From the NCBI RefSeq assembly GCF_025370935.1, contig NC_133498.1:6194543-6258542 (forward strand): DNA of 64,000 bases, read 5' to 3'. The DNA comes from Choristoneura fumiferana. Lineage: Eukaryota; Arthropoda; Insecta; Lepidoptera; Tortricidae. How positions within the stretch are numbered: the first letter of the stretch is position 1; each line of letters begins with the position of its first letter. Shown piece by piece: positions 1 through 10,888 of this stretch. The notes beneath the pieces were generated by a model, which saw only the letters and a program-made list of their open reading frames with translations, made no database searches and was not told where the DNA came from. Both the position numbers and the translations under genes were made by a program.

Positions 1-324
1 AATTAACTACTAATCCTGCTTATATTATTACTTGATTATTTTAATTTAATAGTAGTTTTAGTCCTATGGATATTTTGTATTTTATTATATGTAATTAAAC
101 TCCTTTTTTAAGACCTATCTAATTATACCTCACGCGCCAGCTTACGATACAAAAATATTTTCTTGATTATTTACTTAGTTAAGCTAGACAATTATTTACA
201 TTTGTTTTGGAAATTAAATTCATGCTAATTTATCCCAAAAACTGTTCCAATGTCAATACGAATATTTCTTTAAAATACATTTTAAAATAAATTAAGAATA
301 AAAAAAAATATATATATCAAATTG

Positions 325-521
325 TGTTTGTATGTTTGTGTGTATATTTATCAGTCTTTCACGTCGAAACGGAGCGACGGATCGACGTGATTTTAGGTAT
401 AGTAGTTTATGGACCAGAGAGTGACATAGGCTACTTTTTATCCCGGAAAAACGCACAGTTCCCGAGGGAACAGCGCGCGATAACCGAATTCCACGCGGGC
501 GTAGCCGCGGGAAAAAGCTAG
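325..521 (+). mobile_element. Helitron-like non-autonomous element, 5' end degraded
   Basis: From the phrase TCTTTCACGTCGAAACGGAG to the end CCGCGGGAAAAAGCTAG, this matches the copies at 40051-40273 and 45511-45720. It ends in CTAG followed by T, with a GC hairpin just before, as expected for a Helitron 3' end. The usual 5' start (TCCATACTAATATT) is replaced by AT-rich sequence. Confidence 0.7.
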
Positions 522-2062
522 TATTCATATAAAATAATAATTATATCATTTATAAATAAATAATTTTAGTGTTGTTTTATGATTCAACAATTATATCAAA
601 GGAGCGTTAGAGCGACCCGAGTATGTTCTGCGGTCCTAGTAAAATCATAACCCTTCGCCTTTACTGGGTAAAACAAACCATTAAATTAGTATAGTATGCC
701 CTATAAAAAATAAATCCACATAAATAATTATAGGGTTGTCAACTATGCTAACGCAAACAAACGGCTTAAGGTTGTCAACAAATAAATTCCAACTTAATTA
801 CGTTAACTAAAACTCGTTTGTAACCATATCAACTCATTACACACTTAACAGTTATTTACACACAGTCATTTAATTTGCTCCTTGTTCTTTCTAGTAAGAT
901 TTATTGACAAACCAACTTATAACAAAACTGTGATAAACAAAAGACCTCCTTAACTCAAGTGCTGTAAAGTTTTAACTGACTGCAATACTAAAATTTTACC
1001 AGTTCAGTATACGAAAGTAAAAAATTATAAATTGAACCTTATGCGTAACTATTAAAGTCCTTGTTGATTGCTTTTGATATCGTGGTAATTATTAAACTAA
1101 CCAGTATAAAGAGACCCATGGGTCTTCATATGAAGACCTCTTTATTGGTATATTTTTGGTCATATTAAAGGGGATGTGTAGAAGACCAATTAATTTTGGT
1201 CTAGCATGAATTTATAGTTTTGAAGTTCGAATTGGAGATTTTGACCAATTGTTGTTAATACGTTGATGATATGTTCAAGTAATTTTAATATTATGATATG
1301 TGGTTAGTATTGTTTTTGTCTGTATGTTAATCTAAAACAGTTTAATTTAATTTTCGAATAAAGAGATCTACAGTTGTCACTTTTTTTTACTTTTTACAAG
1401 TTACGTGCTTTATCAAATTTTATTGTCAAATCTTGGTCAAAATGATTTTAACTGCGTATTCCATTTAAATTTAAGTTTTGCTGCAATGCCATCAGAGCTG
1501 TATTTAGGCACCAAACTTCAAATAAATCTTACCTTGTAAGAATCTTGCTGCTGCAAGGATTGATCAGACCTACTTTGTTACCTACTTTGTTATTTTGTAA
1601 GTTTTATTTCTTTGTTTGTTACTGACTTTGTTAGTAGACAGCACAACAAAGCTAATTAAAGGGTTAAAAACCAATTTTATCTATAGACAGTGTCTAGGTG
1701 AAATATAGGTTTGTGGTGTAATATGATATAGAAGTCCTTTAATTCTGGGCTTTACGAGGTTAAGGCGTTAGGCACAGGTTTGGCCTTACATAACTCTCAA
1801 TGGTGAAGACTCTAACCTTCATATTCCGAAAGTGGATTAGAAATCATTTTGGGAAGCGTGTTGTAAAATCGACCTTGGAGCATTGACCGGTCTAAAGGAA
1901 AACGTGTGTCGGAAAATTATAATTTACGGTTCAATTTCCTTCGCACGTAACGCGAGGAAGACTGTTTTTTGCCGTTGCGTGTTTGGATTTAGAACGCGAT
2001 TTGAAATTTTTCTTTTTATTCCAATTGGGTTTTTTTGTGAAACTATTTATTATACAATTTAC

Positions 2063-2190
2063 ACTCCCAGACCAACACCGTATCAACTAAAAATAATACA
2101 CCATTTTAATTTAGACCTTCCAGAAATTTGATTTAAGTCTAAATTAAAATGGTGTATTATTTTGAGTTGATGCGGTATTGGTCTGGGAGT
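2063..2190. repeat. Near-perfect palindrome, 54-bp arms
   Basis: Left arm 2063-2116 (ACTCCCAGACCAACACCG...) and right arm 2137-2190 are reverse complements with a handful of mismatches, around a 20-bp loop. Probably a MITE-type element. ORFs over it are incidental. Confidence 0.8.
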
Positions 2191-2379
2191 GCGATTATTT
2201 GTGTTAAGAAATAAAAGTACTGGCTGGGAGTATATTTTCATGAATTAATGAAGAGACTACCTACTGAAAAAAATACTGAACAGGTATCTATGTCAGTAAC
2301 TGAACCAAAATAAAATCAAACATTTTAGATAGCTGATAACAATTCTGACGAGAAAATTTCTACACAATCTCACATCACC

Positions 2380-2490
2380 ATCTCTTGAGTAGGTACGTCC
2401 TACTACCGGCACAGATTTCTGAGAAAGAGAGCATGGGCTGTGGCTCCCACGCGGGCTAGGTGTGAAACGAGAACTTCACATACATCATTG
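2380..2490 (-). mobile_element. Decayed retroposon 3' fragment
   Basis: ACGTCCTACTACCGGCACAG and CTGTGGCTCCCACGCGGGCT resemble the CCGTAGTTCCCACACGG region at 50985. Confidence 0.4.
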
Positions 2491-3574
2491 TGTTATATGT
2501 TTAGCTCGTGGTAAATTTGAAAGCTATTTTTGAATTCAAATTTGGAAAAATTCAGATGTGCGAGCTCGAGTTCGAAGCTATGATCTTCAACTTGAGAGGA
2601 CACAGGTCCAACCCATTAAGTGACTTTTTTTTATTACTCGTAATTATTTGGACAAACACAAATAAAAGTTCAAATGATAAATTTTATTGTATGTTAAACT
2701 CCCAAAAAACAACCATAAATCTTGAACTAATTCCTAATTCAAAATGCGCAGTACATTCTGAATTTCCCTGAACGTTAAACTTTGATGCGTCGCTGGGTTG
2801 CCGCGCTAAAAAATTCACTCCGGGCTAAATTGTAGTGCCGCGAAGACTGATTAAATATTTAACGCTGCTATAACTGGCAGTGTTTTGACGTCAATTTGTA
2901 TTTCGAATCGAATAGGGATTTTCAGTGTGAAAATTAGCGTTTAGAAGTTAAGTAACGTTTCTATAAATGATATTCAAATGGCGTTCTTTTTACGATTTAT
3001 CGCACGATTAAATGCTGTCAAGGGTTGCACTTTTAAAAAACAAAAAAAAACTTTAACAGTTGCTTAGATTCAGTATGTACGTACATGGTAATTCATCGAA
3101 TATTTATTCGTTTCGTAACTCTATGTTGCTTCGTACATTAAATTACTTTTATATAAAAAAGTTGCTCATCAAAATCAATATAGGTCAAATGTCACCTAAA
3201 CATACTAAAGTTGCCATACCGAAAAAACATTTTCTACCTACTTAACAATTTGTCGCCTCTATATGACATTAAACGTTTTTAAGTGGCTTCCAATATTTTA
3301 TGATAATGATAGCTTTACAAAAAAAAGTTAACCGTTATTTCGTAAGAAAATTACAGGGTGTCACCGCTGTGGTGTCATAATTTTATTATACGGCAATTTG
3401 AGTTTAAATTTGTCATATTTTGATCGGTTAATTTGGTGATAAAGTTTTGTCATTTCATTATAGTCGAAGTACGAACGAATTCATATTGTATTGTATACTC
3501 GTGAAACTATGGGCATTGCAGGAATATGAGAGCCACACTTAGTTTAATTTATCAGAAGATTAATTTTATATGTG

Positions 3575-3620
3575 ACTAGCTGTTGTCCGCGACTTCGTTT
3601 ATCGCACGTCTTCGGGAACA
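3575..3620 (-). mobile_element. Helitron-like 3' end remnant
   Basis: The plus strand reads CTAGCTGTTGTCCGCGACTTCGT, the reverse of the ACGAAG...GGCAAAGCTAG end seen in other Helitron-like copies. The rest of the element is too decayed to bound. Confidence 0.45.
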
Positions 3621-4363
3621 TTTTTTTTTGGCATATAAGTATCCTATTATTTATTCTGCCCTTCTAATTATGTTGTATCTATGCAAAACTTCATGGCGTT
3701 ATTCAGTAGTTAAGTCACATTACTAATTTTTGATAGGACCGAAATTATTAAATCCTGAAAATAGTTTTTTTGTAAAGAAATACGAGTACAAAGTTATAAT
3801 CTACCTATAAACAAAAATACATTAAAAAATTACAAAAAATAATCTTGATAGAAGTGGTATAGAAGTGATTACTTTGTACTTATTTCTTTTGAACAGTGTA
3901 CCTAATATGCATAAAGACATTACTAAAACTTATAAAATATTAACTTGCTTCCGTAAATTTTGTCTAATGACACAAAGTAAAGTCGGCGTCAAAAAAAGTA
4001 TTTTAAACTTTCATTCGTCTCCACTTCTGATCACATCCGCTACAATAATAGTCAAAACGTCGATGTTATTTTATTGTATTAGGTATTCATATTTATGAAA
4101 TGGTTCTCTATCGTTTGCCTGAATTTCATATATGCCATAATGTATCGTTTTCCATAATCTTCATTTGCCACAGAGTAATTTATTTTTGAAATAGTATTTT
4201 CTTCAGAGTTGATATTAACTAACCTAACCTAATATACTATAAGATGGCATTTAAAAAAATCCCAAAAACAGCACGGTTCTATATATTTTATGGCAAAAGT
4301 TGATATGGCAAGTGAAATTCGGACAAATTAAATTCGGGCAAGTAAAAGTATACGTTATGAAAT

Positions 4364-4369
4364 ACTTAC
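4364..4369 (-). other. Dll: Splice donor of the Dll coding exon
   Basis: On the minus strand the exon ends ...AAAGATG and the intron begins GTAAGT, a full match to the consensus. The break falls one base into the codon after PPKD. In insect Dll the next residue is usually acidic (GAT/GAC), which fits a codon starting with G. Confidence 0.92.
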
Positions 4370-4839
4370 CATCTTTAGGCGGACTGGAGCATTGCGGCGC
4401 GTACGACCCCAAATGGTACCCGTATGTGTTTTGATGCATAGGAGGGAAGGGATACCCCAACGACCGGGGACTAGGGAACCCAGATGCCTCGTGGGGGTTC
4501 TGCTGACCCCCCGGACTCCCAAAGTGATGGGGGTGCTGATACCCCCCCTTAAACCCATACCCGTGCTGCTGGAGCTCAATAAAAGCCGATTTTGAAGAGA
4601 CGTTAGTTGGGGTAGAGTTCGCCGAGTTTGGGTCGTGGGGGGTTTGGGATCCCAAATGGTGGTGGTGGTCTAGGTTGTCCTGGGTCGTCATGGCGGGCTG
4701 TGGGGTCGACGGGCCCCCCCCGTCTGCGGACGTGGGAGGCCCGAAGGGATCTGAGAAACTCAGGGTGGGTTTTGGGGACTGGATTCGGGTAATTTTGAGG
4801 GCTGGGGGGGTCTCGGGTTGTATTGCGCCGCTTTTTAGC
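4370..4839 (-). CDS. Dll: Distal-less (Dll), first coding exon with short 5' UTR part
   Basis: The coding part is 4370-4691: ATG at 4691-4689, then 107 codons plus one base, so the splice is in phase 1. Positions 4692-4839 are 5' UTR. Distal-less is a nuclear homeodomain transcription factor that specifies distal limbs, antennae and mouthparts and, in butterflies, wing-margin and eyespot patterns. Seen here: KSAFIELQQH at residues 34-43, GFPSPRSLGYPFPPMHQN at 71-88, YHLGSYAP at 92-99 and SSPPKD at 102-107. These match, in order, the conserved N-terminal blocks of insect Dll proteins. A His run (9-12) and a Gly/His-rich stretch lie between them. The exon starts after a pyrimidine-rich tract ending in CAG and stops at GATG|GTAAGT. 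The homeodomain is not in this exon and I found none in the 4.4 kb to the left, so it lies outside the window. The context before the ATG (CCCGCC) is acceptable. The ORF continuing past the donor to 4251 is intron read-through. Confidence 0.95.
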
Positions 4840-4856
4840 CTGAAACAAAAAACAAA
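4840..4856 (-). other. Dll: Splice acceptor of the Dll coding exon
   Basis: On the minus strand a T-rich run (TTTGTTTTTTGTTTCAG) ends at 4840, followed by GCTAAAAAG. It is 148 bases before the ATG, so the exon start is non-coding and an upstream 5' UTR exon is required. Confidence 0.85.
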
Positions 4857-4984
4857 GGGTGAGACGGTGGATATAACTTAGTCAATGTGCCAATACTGAC
4901 TTATATTTTGAAGATATAGGTTTGTAGTTTCTACATGAAGAAATACACTAGTTTTTTTTCACTGGTATATTTTCTTCGTCTCCA

Positions 4985-5160
4985 GACTTTATAAGTCTCA
5001 ATGCTGGACACAGGCATCCTCTTAGAATGAGAGTTTTACACACACACAGACCACTGAATTACTTTATGTGTAGGTTTACTCACGATGTTTGCCTTCACTG
5101 AAAAACTCATGGCAAACGCAATTAATCAATTTTAAAGTTTGGAAACTCACGAGGTGCATG
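4985..5160 (-). mobile_element. Decayed retroposon 3' fragment
   Basis: GTAGGTTTACTCACGATGTT and TGCCTTCACTGAAAAACTCA resemble GTTTCCTCACGACGTTTTCT at 51060, strongly diverged. It lies 0.15 kb upstream of the Dll coding exon. Confidence 0.4.
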
Positions 5161-6867
5161 CTTTTTAGATAATTCTCCTGAAGATTGCTAACCATCACTA
5201 CCATCAGGTACCTAACCCCATTTGCTCGTTTGTGTACTATGCTAAAAAAACTAAAATCCTAAAATTGATCGCAATTTAAAATCAAAATCCTGGCAACATT
5301 CACTAACCAATCGCGCGTAAACTTGAAATTCGAACGAAAATACAAATTCGAACGCCTCCCACGGGGTCACTGGAGGTCGTAGGAGTTTTCTGGAAACAAT
5401 TTAAGAGCCGTCACGGTCAATTGAACGAATGAACGAGTCGAGCCGTTCACAGGGCTGGCCAGTAAGTGAATTAAGATGCGTTTGAAGAAAAAAAGTTTAG
5501 ATACTGAAATGTAAGGCGCGGGGCACACTATCAGTTTGGCGAAATTTTAGGATAGGTACACATTGATTTACATCAATCTCTCAAGTGACTAGCCACATGG
5601 TCTAGTTCACGCTTGACTACCATCGGGAAATACCTTTGATTCACCAAACGAAACCGCAAACGTACAATTTGTAATTTGTTACAAGAATGAGAAGTTCTCT
5701 GTACCATGACTGGAATGTGACAAAGTTCTAAATGTGATCTTAGACATCATAGCAGTATAATTATTATTCTGGACATGGTTGTGTTCGATAATGTTTTAAA
5801 AAACACGGTCTCCAAAATCAGCCCTCCTATTGGTTGTTTTTGACAGCTGTCAGTCTACTCGCTTAAGATAAACATTAGAAATATGTATATATTTTAATAA
5901 CAAATTATCTTGGGTAGTTACTTTATTGTATGGCATTAAAGCCTTTACCTTTTCATTCCCAAAAAACAACAGGTGCCGCTATATTTGTCAAAACGTCTTC
6001 TTAATTTAAATGTGATATTCATAGACGAATGAACTTTCGATGTTTAAAGGGTCTATGATTGACCACACTAGCGAATAAACGAATAAAACACAATCTGTTT
6101 TACAGCTCTCTTCCTAGAAAAAACTAATTGGTTGCCCAATCTGTGGTCCATATACCGTTTAATTTCTTACAAAACACAAGAGAAAACGTTCTGCCTTTAA
6201 AACAAATGACCTAAAGAATTAGTGATAAAAAAATACCCTTTCGGCAAGCTCTTTGAGTTAATTACCACGACACGTCGTCCCTTTCACGCGCAGCTTAATT
6301 TGTATAAGCCGCTCCCTTTCTCTCATAAGGTTCTTTATTGGGCTCTCATCTCGCCGGCGCCTCAAAAGGTCGGGTCAAAACGTTTTATTTTTTTTATGTT
6401 TGTTTGTTTGTGTGTTGATTACTCATGACCGTAATAATAATGTTTAGAACAAACTAATTGGTGTAAATTTTTATTGAAAAATATTACTCGTTTGTATTAA
6501 TTGCGTTGAAGTCTTCATATTTCTGAATAATTGTTATAATTAAGTGTATAAGCATGCGTTATTGATGATTTTATTAAGTTTTTATGCTGGTCGTTTTGTT
6601 TTAAACTTTTTTTTTAGACTTATGACAAATAATGTGTCGCATAGATGCAATTGACATAGTTATGGTGGAGGAGTAAGCTCAAGTTAATGCAGATGCACCT
6701 TTAGTTAAAAACACTTGGGAATCATTGCAACCTTTGCTATATTACACTTAGAATCGAACTCTACATCCCTGAGTTTATCGCATTATAAAATTAAAACAAA
6801 AGAATCAAAAAGGTTACAATTATTTAAGGATATCAAATTCATTTCTTGTCGTTATGTAAGATAAAGA

Positions 6868-6925
6868 TAGAGTACAATCACACCTGCATTAGTATCTGCC
6901 ACAGCGGAGTTTCTAGAAGGGAGTA
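6868..6925. repeat. MITE-5 left fragment
   Basis: TACAATCACACCTGCATTAG and TATCTGCCACAGCGGAGT match the left part of MITE-5. It ends at the SINE-A insertion. Confidence 0.6.
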
Positions 6926-6926
6926 A

Positions 6927-7204
6927 TGCAGGTGGTAGGACCTTGTGCAAGGTCCGCCCGGATTGCTACCACCATCTTGCTCGCTAATCCTGCCGTGAAG
7001 CAACAGTGCTTGCACTGTTGTGTTTCGGCGTGGAGATTAAGACAACCGGTGAAATTACTGGCACTTGAGGTATCCCATCTTAGGCCTCTAGGTTGGCAAC
7101 GCATCTGCAATCCCCTGGTGTTGCAGGTATCTATGGGCGGTGGTGATCTCTTACCATTAGGAGACCCACTTGCTCGTTTGCAATCTAGTCGAATAAAAAA
7201 AAAG
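6927..7204 (+). mobile_element. SINE-A copy, full length with A-tail
   Basis: It begins GCAGGTGGTAGGACCTTG and ends CAATCTAGTCGAATAAAAAAAAA. The same roughly 275-bp body occurs inverted at 22563, 49227, 54395 and 57216. The 3' A-run and lack of coding capacity indicate a SINE or short LINE tail. It abuts an RTE LINE fragment on its right. ORFs on both strands across it are by-products of the repeat. Confidence 0.75.
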
Positions 7205-7333
7205 GTCAATCGTCGAATCCAACTCGGATGGGCAGCGTTCGGGAAACGCAGCAATGTCTCCTCGTCCAAAATCCCTCAGTGTATTACGACGAAAGTATTT
7301 AACCAATGTGTGTTGCCATATGGATCCGCGTAG
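7205..7333 (+). pseudogene. RTE LINE fragment (C-terminal connection domain)
   Basis: The translation reads VNRRIQLGWAAFGK, SKIPQCITTKVFNQCVLP, a block found after the polymerase domain in lepidopteran RTE reverse transcriptases. It lasts about 42 codons and has no ends of its own. The upstream part of the ORF is SINE-A. Confidence 0.8.
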
Positions 7334-7696
7334 TGTTTCACTATAGCTCCTATAGGTAAGTAAAAGCTAGAATACTTAGGCTATAGTCTCAAAGGAATTA
7401 ACTTTATTGAACCTGAAAAGGCTCCCTTAAATTGTCATTTCAAAGCGCAATAATTATCTCAAAAACAGTTGAAGTGATTTTAATAAGCCAAATCTAAGAA
7501 CCACTGCAAGGAAACTCGCTTCCTACTCTAGAGTTTCTGCTTAACCTTGAGCTGGGCAACCAAAGAGCAGCAATCGCCACAGTGGCTTGTTTTTTTATTA
7601 AACCATTTTTATCGTATGAACTGTCCATTATATTGAGTAATTATTTTGTTTATAAATAAATAATAATAATAATATTTATTTATTCAGATTATATAT

Positions 7697-7832
7697 CCAT
7701 TTTTTTAGTAAACATAAATATCACAGGACACTTGACATCAATTGACCTAGTCATAAAGTAGGCAAAGTTTGTGTTATGGGTACTAGGCAAAGTAGGCAAT
7801 GGATAAGCATACTTTAATAGATAGATATTTAT
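7697..7832 (-). mobile_element. SINE-C 3' fragment
   Basis: TATCACAGGACACTTGACAT, GGGTACTAGGCAAAGTAGGC and AAGCATACTTTAATAGAT match the SINE-C body in reverse. It runs directly into the SINE-B fragment at 7840. Confidence 0.62.
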
Positions 7833-7839
7833 CGACAAT

Positions 7840-7898
7840 ACAAACTGAAACATGGATGCACAGAAAAACCAGAAAAAGAGACCAGCGCTGGGAAAATA
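7840..7898 (-). mobile_element. SINE-B 3' fragment, inverted relative to 7961-8225
   Basis: ATACAAACTGAAACATGGAT and GAAAAAGAGACCAGCGCTGG are the reverse of the SINE-B body. Together with the copy 70 bases to the right it forms an inverted pair. Confidence 0.65.
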
Positions 7899-7960
7899 AG
7901 TAAATAAATAAAAATAGTATAAAAATAGTAGTAAATAAGTAAGTAAGTAAGTAGTAGAAA

Positions 7961-8225
7961 TAAGCAACCTGAGATATGTATGCATAGGAAAAATTCGTGT
8001 CTAGATTCCTGTCCAGCGGTGGTGTAGGGGTTAAAGCACGCAGCACGGATTGCTGAGGACCTGGGTTCGATTCCCAGCGCTGGTCTCTTTTTCTGGTTTT
8101 TCTGTGCATCCATGTCTCAGTTTGTATTTTCGATATGGTTTCACGGGATACCCGTAAAAGTAACAAATTTGGAGTTGAAATAAAAAATACAAAAAGACTC
8201 CAAAAAACCAATCATAAGACTCGAG
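7961..8225 (+). mobile_element. SINE-B copy, tRNA-headed, near full length
   Basis: The tRNA-like head has an A-box-like TGGTGTAGGGG (8020-8030) and a perfect B box GGTTCGATTCC (8064-8074). These are the internal RNA polymerase III promoter. The body contains GGTCTCTTTTTCTGGTTTTT and ends near CCAATCATAAG. The same body is at 43895-44106 reversed. It is not a functional tRNA gene. Confidence 0.78.
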
Positions 8226-9456
8226 CACAATCATTCCTAATGGTTTCACAAACCACTGGACTCTCTGGTCGTCGTGTTTATAGTTAATTGGTTATTGTAC
8301 TTGACTAACCTTCAATCGCAAAACTTACTTTAACAATGTCTTAACCTGTCATTACTCCAGTCAATCTAATTACCTTTTTACAGTTACCTTTGGATCGTGT
8401 TTGCCTACTGAACCGAATCAAGGGGTCCATGGGAACATATGAAAAAGCCATAAATATTGGACCCTATAAAATACTATTGAGTATTCATTAAAGACAGGCA
8501 GACATGCTTCAGTTGGCGCCTTGTGCGTAAAGTAGAACGAAATGTAGATATTAAAATTATACGACAGCTATATTAATGGTTGGTTTTATTTCAGAATTTA
8601 ATTTTGAGTAAAAAGAAAAGAAAAATATAATTCCTGCAAAATCACAGTCAAGTAGGTACATACTACACTTTAATTTATCTATTTTTAATTTTATTGCTTA
8701 CAGCATGTTTGATACTCCTGCTTAATCTTAGTACAATCCAAAGAACGGAGACTAGAACGCGTCAAATCAACCAAGCAGTAGATTGATCTGGGGTTGTAAA
8801 CAGTTTTTTACAACGAAAAACAAAGTTAATGTATCAACTTAATAAATTTCAAGTGTCTTTTCTCCGATTACCGTTATTATAAAAAAGTAATGTTATAATA
8901 GTGATGTCTCTGTCTTCCCAAAGATCGTCCTATGACAATGTGTAATAAAGTTATGAATGAAGAAAATTTACAACCAAAGAACCCATCTTATCATCATTAT
9001 CATTGATTGATGATTGTAATGGCATGGGTTGTGTATGAATAACAATTAATGGCTTTATTGTTAGTTGTGGCCGATATAAAAAGTAAATAGGAGATATTAG
9101 TCAATGGAATGCTTTTTTGACAATAATTGTGGTAAGTTGCAAAAAGGGAGATATTTATTAGACGTTATATTCCGTTTGCTTTACATGTGCACGTTTTTAT
9201 TGACATGGTAGAAGATTCTGTTACAGTTTGTTATCCAGTAGAAGTACCTACATACAGGACGTCTAATCTAAAAATAATAGAAAACTATCAAATTCTACAG
9301 CCCATTTATAAAAAATGTGATCACAAACATGAGGCAGTTAAAATGCTCGAATAATGATATGACTCCTAGGCGGAATTGGAGATCGAGTAGTGATACTCCT
9401 GAAGAGTTATAAGTTTGGGCGTAGAGAAGTTACTTGATTAAAGAGAAATAAACATA

Positions 9457-9833
9457 TCGTTATCGTTATCGTTATCGTGACTCATCTGACCAGCTGTTCA
9501 GCTGCAAGGACGCAGAGGCGTTGAGTATCAGAGTCCCAGGGACGCCGAAAGCCATAAGGTGGGCTCGGGAGGACACCCCGTCACGATACCGGCTGCTGAC
9601 CCGTGGAGTATTAGTGGGGTCTTAACTACCACTAGCCTGTAGCTACCCATATTGCGACGTAATGTACACCCGGACAAACCTAAAACTTAAGGGCGCTAAT
9701 TGTTCCGCTGAATATTCAACTGTACCTCCTGCCCGAGACACCAGAGAGCCAAAGTGATAGGACAGGACTGTAGGGCGTGTGCAGTCAGGATGCGGAGTGG
9801 AAGGATGGAGTCGACCCGAATACCATGCATGCA
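9457..9833 (-). mobile_element. Retroposon insertion with 23-bp target duplication
   Basis: A 23-bp direct repeat starting TTGATTAAAGAGAAATAAAC flanks it exactly (9434-9456 and 9834-9856). On the minus strand the insert ends in tandem ATAACG units before the duplication, a short-repeat tail as in some non-LTR retroposons. The body has no long ORF on the minus strand. The duplication length and tail indicate LINE machinery; the family is not recognised. Confidence 0.8.
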
Positions 9834-9929
9834 TTGATTAAAGAGAAATAAACATAGTTGGTTTATTAAAGCCATTGGGATTTACTAGATCAAAGTTTTA
9901 TTACTTTTTATACCACGTCGGTGCCAAAC

Positions 9930-10230
9930 AGGCATGCGGCCCGCCTGATGTTAAGCAATTACCGCCGCCTAGGAACGCTTGCAACACCCGAAGTATCACT
10001 CGCGCGTTGCCGACCCTGCATAAACCTTTTCATACCCCTTTTGAAGACCTCCATGCTGTAACTCGCTGGGAAAACCACGACAGGAAGTTCATTCCACAAT
10101 TTAAGTGTTCTATGGAGAAAACACCTTTAGAACCGAACGGTACGCGACCGTTCTGACTCCAACATGTGGGGATGAACCCCCTGTCTATGGCGATCGGTGC
10201 GATGGTAGAAAGTTGCTGTAGGCATCATGT
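9930..10230 (-). mobile_element. Retroposon 3' UTR remnant
   Basis: GCGGCCCGCCTGATGTTAAG and ACCGCCGCCTAGGAACGC, followed by a body with GACAGGAAGTTCATTCCACA, are recognisable as a widespread lepidopteran non-LTR 3' region in reverse. The 93-codon ORF over it is not a gene. Confidence 0.5.
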
Positions 10231-10515
10231 CAAAAAGTTCTTCAGAACACAGTCCAGTACTTATCGCATTACATTATGTGCGCTTTACCAATACTAATGT
10301 TAACCAAAGGCAAACATGCTAAACTAATTCTCGGAAACTGCGAGCAACTTCGATAATATAAAGATTTTTTCAACGAATAGTTTTCGGCTTTTTTTTTCAA
10401 AATGGCAGAGCCATAGGGGTTTTGAGGTGCGCGGTGAATTTATTTAGTTTTCAGCTATGCGAAGACAGACGAGGTCTACAACCTGACGAAGCTAGTTTGT
10501 CATAAGATGTAGAGC

Positions 10516-10888
10516 AACCTTGGTCTATCGGTGATACTTGGTAACTCGGTGATACTACATTATTATCTTACACAGATCTCGCTATGAAGAATATAAGCTA
10601 TAGAATTGATAGCAGCTGTCAGTTTTGATGCTTGCAATCGGGTTGGCAGCGATTTAACTGCTTGCATTACCTCATTATTAGCTCAGCGTAAGATATAAAG
10701 TCGATGATACCTACTGCAATGCCGCGTAACCAGCAATGACATATTTTTTTTCAGGAGAGCTTTACGATTTAAGTATTTTATCTTTGTATTTAAATCTATA
10801 TCCAGCCGCGAAATCCCATTTTTTTGTAGGATACGCGGCATTGCAGTATCATCGACGACAACGCAATATCACCGATAAACCAAGGTTT
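10516..10888. repeat. Two-tier inverted-repeat element
   Basis: Outer arms AACCTTGGTCTATCGGTGATA (10516) and its complement (10867-10888). Inner arms CGATGATACCTACTGCAATG (10702) and complement (10831-10855). The small ORFs between are unrecognised. Confidence 0.6.

Larger units (their letters stand above)
1..4369 (-). other. Dll: Dll intron following the coding exon (part)
   Basis: AT-rich DNA with few recognised elements: a Helitron-like end (325-521), a large palindrome (2063-2190), a short LINE remnant (about 2370-2490) and a Helitron-like 3' end (3575-3620). Between 522 and 2062 I see only two adjacent short palindromes at 1113-1136. Between 2500 and 3570, and from 3730 to 4360, I see nothing I can name; short ORFs there look random. 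No homeobox sequence is present on the minus strand. Confidence 0.7.

Noticed and set aside
4392..4595. Plus-strand ORFs over the Dll exon (4392-4595, 4675-4881)
   Set aside because: Antisense by-products of a GC-rich coding exon; no recognisable motifs.
4603..4848. Minus-strand ORF of 81 codons across the Dll exon, proline and arginine rich
   Set aside because: It is in a different frame from the conserved Dll reading frame and covers the 5' UTR and GC-rich N-terminus. It crosses the splice acceptor at 4840.
6926..7333. A 135-codon ORF on the plus strand as a gene
   Set aside because: The first two thirds is SINE-A and the last third an RTE LINE fragment; the join is accidental.
8010..8080. 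A tRNA gene on the plus strand
   Set aside because: The same sequence is the head of SINE-B in four places, and the acceptor stem is not convincing.
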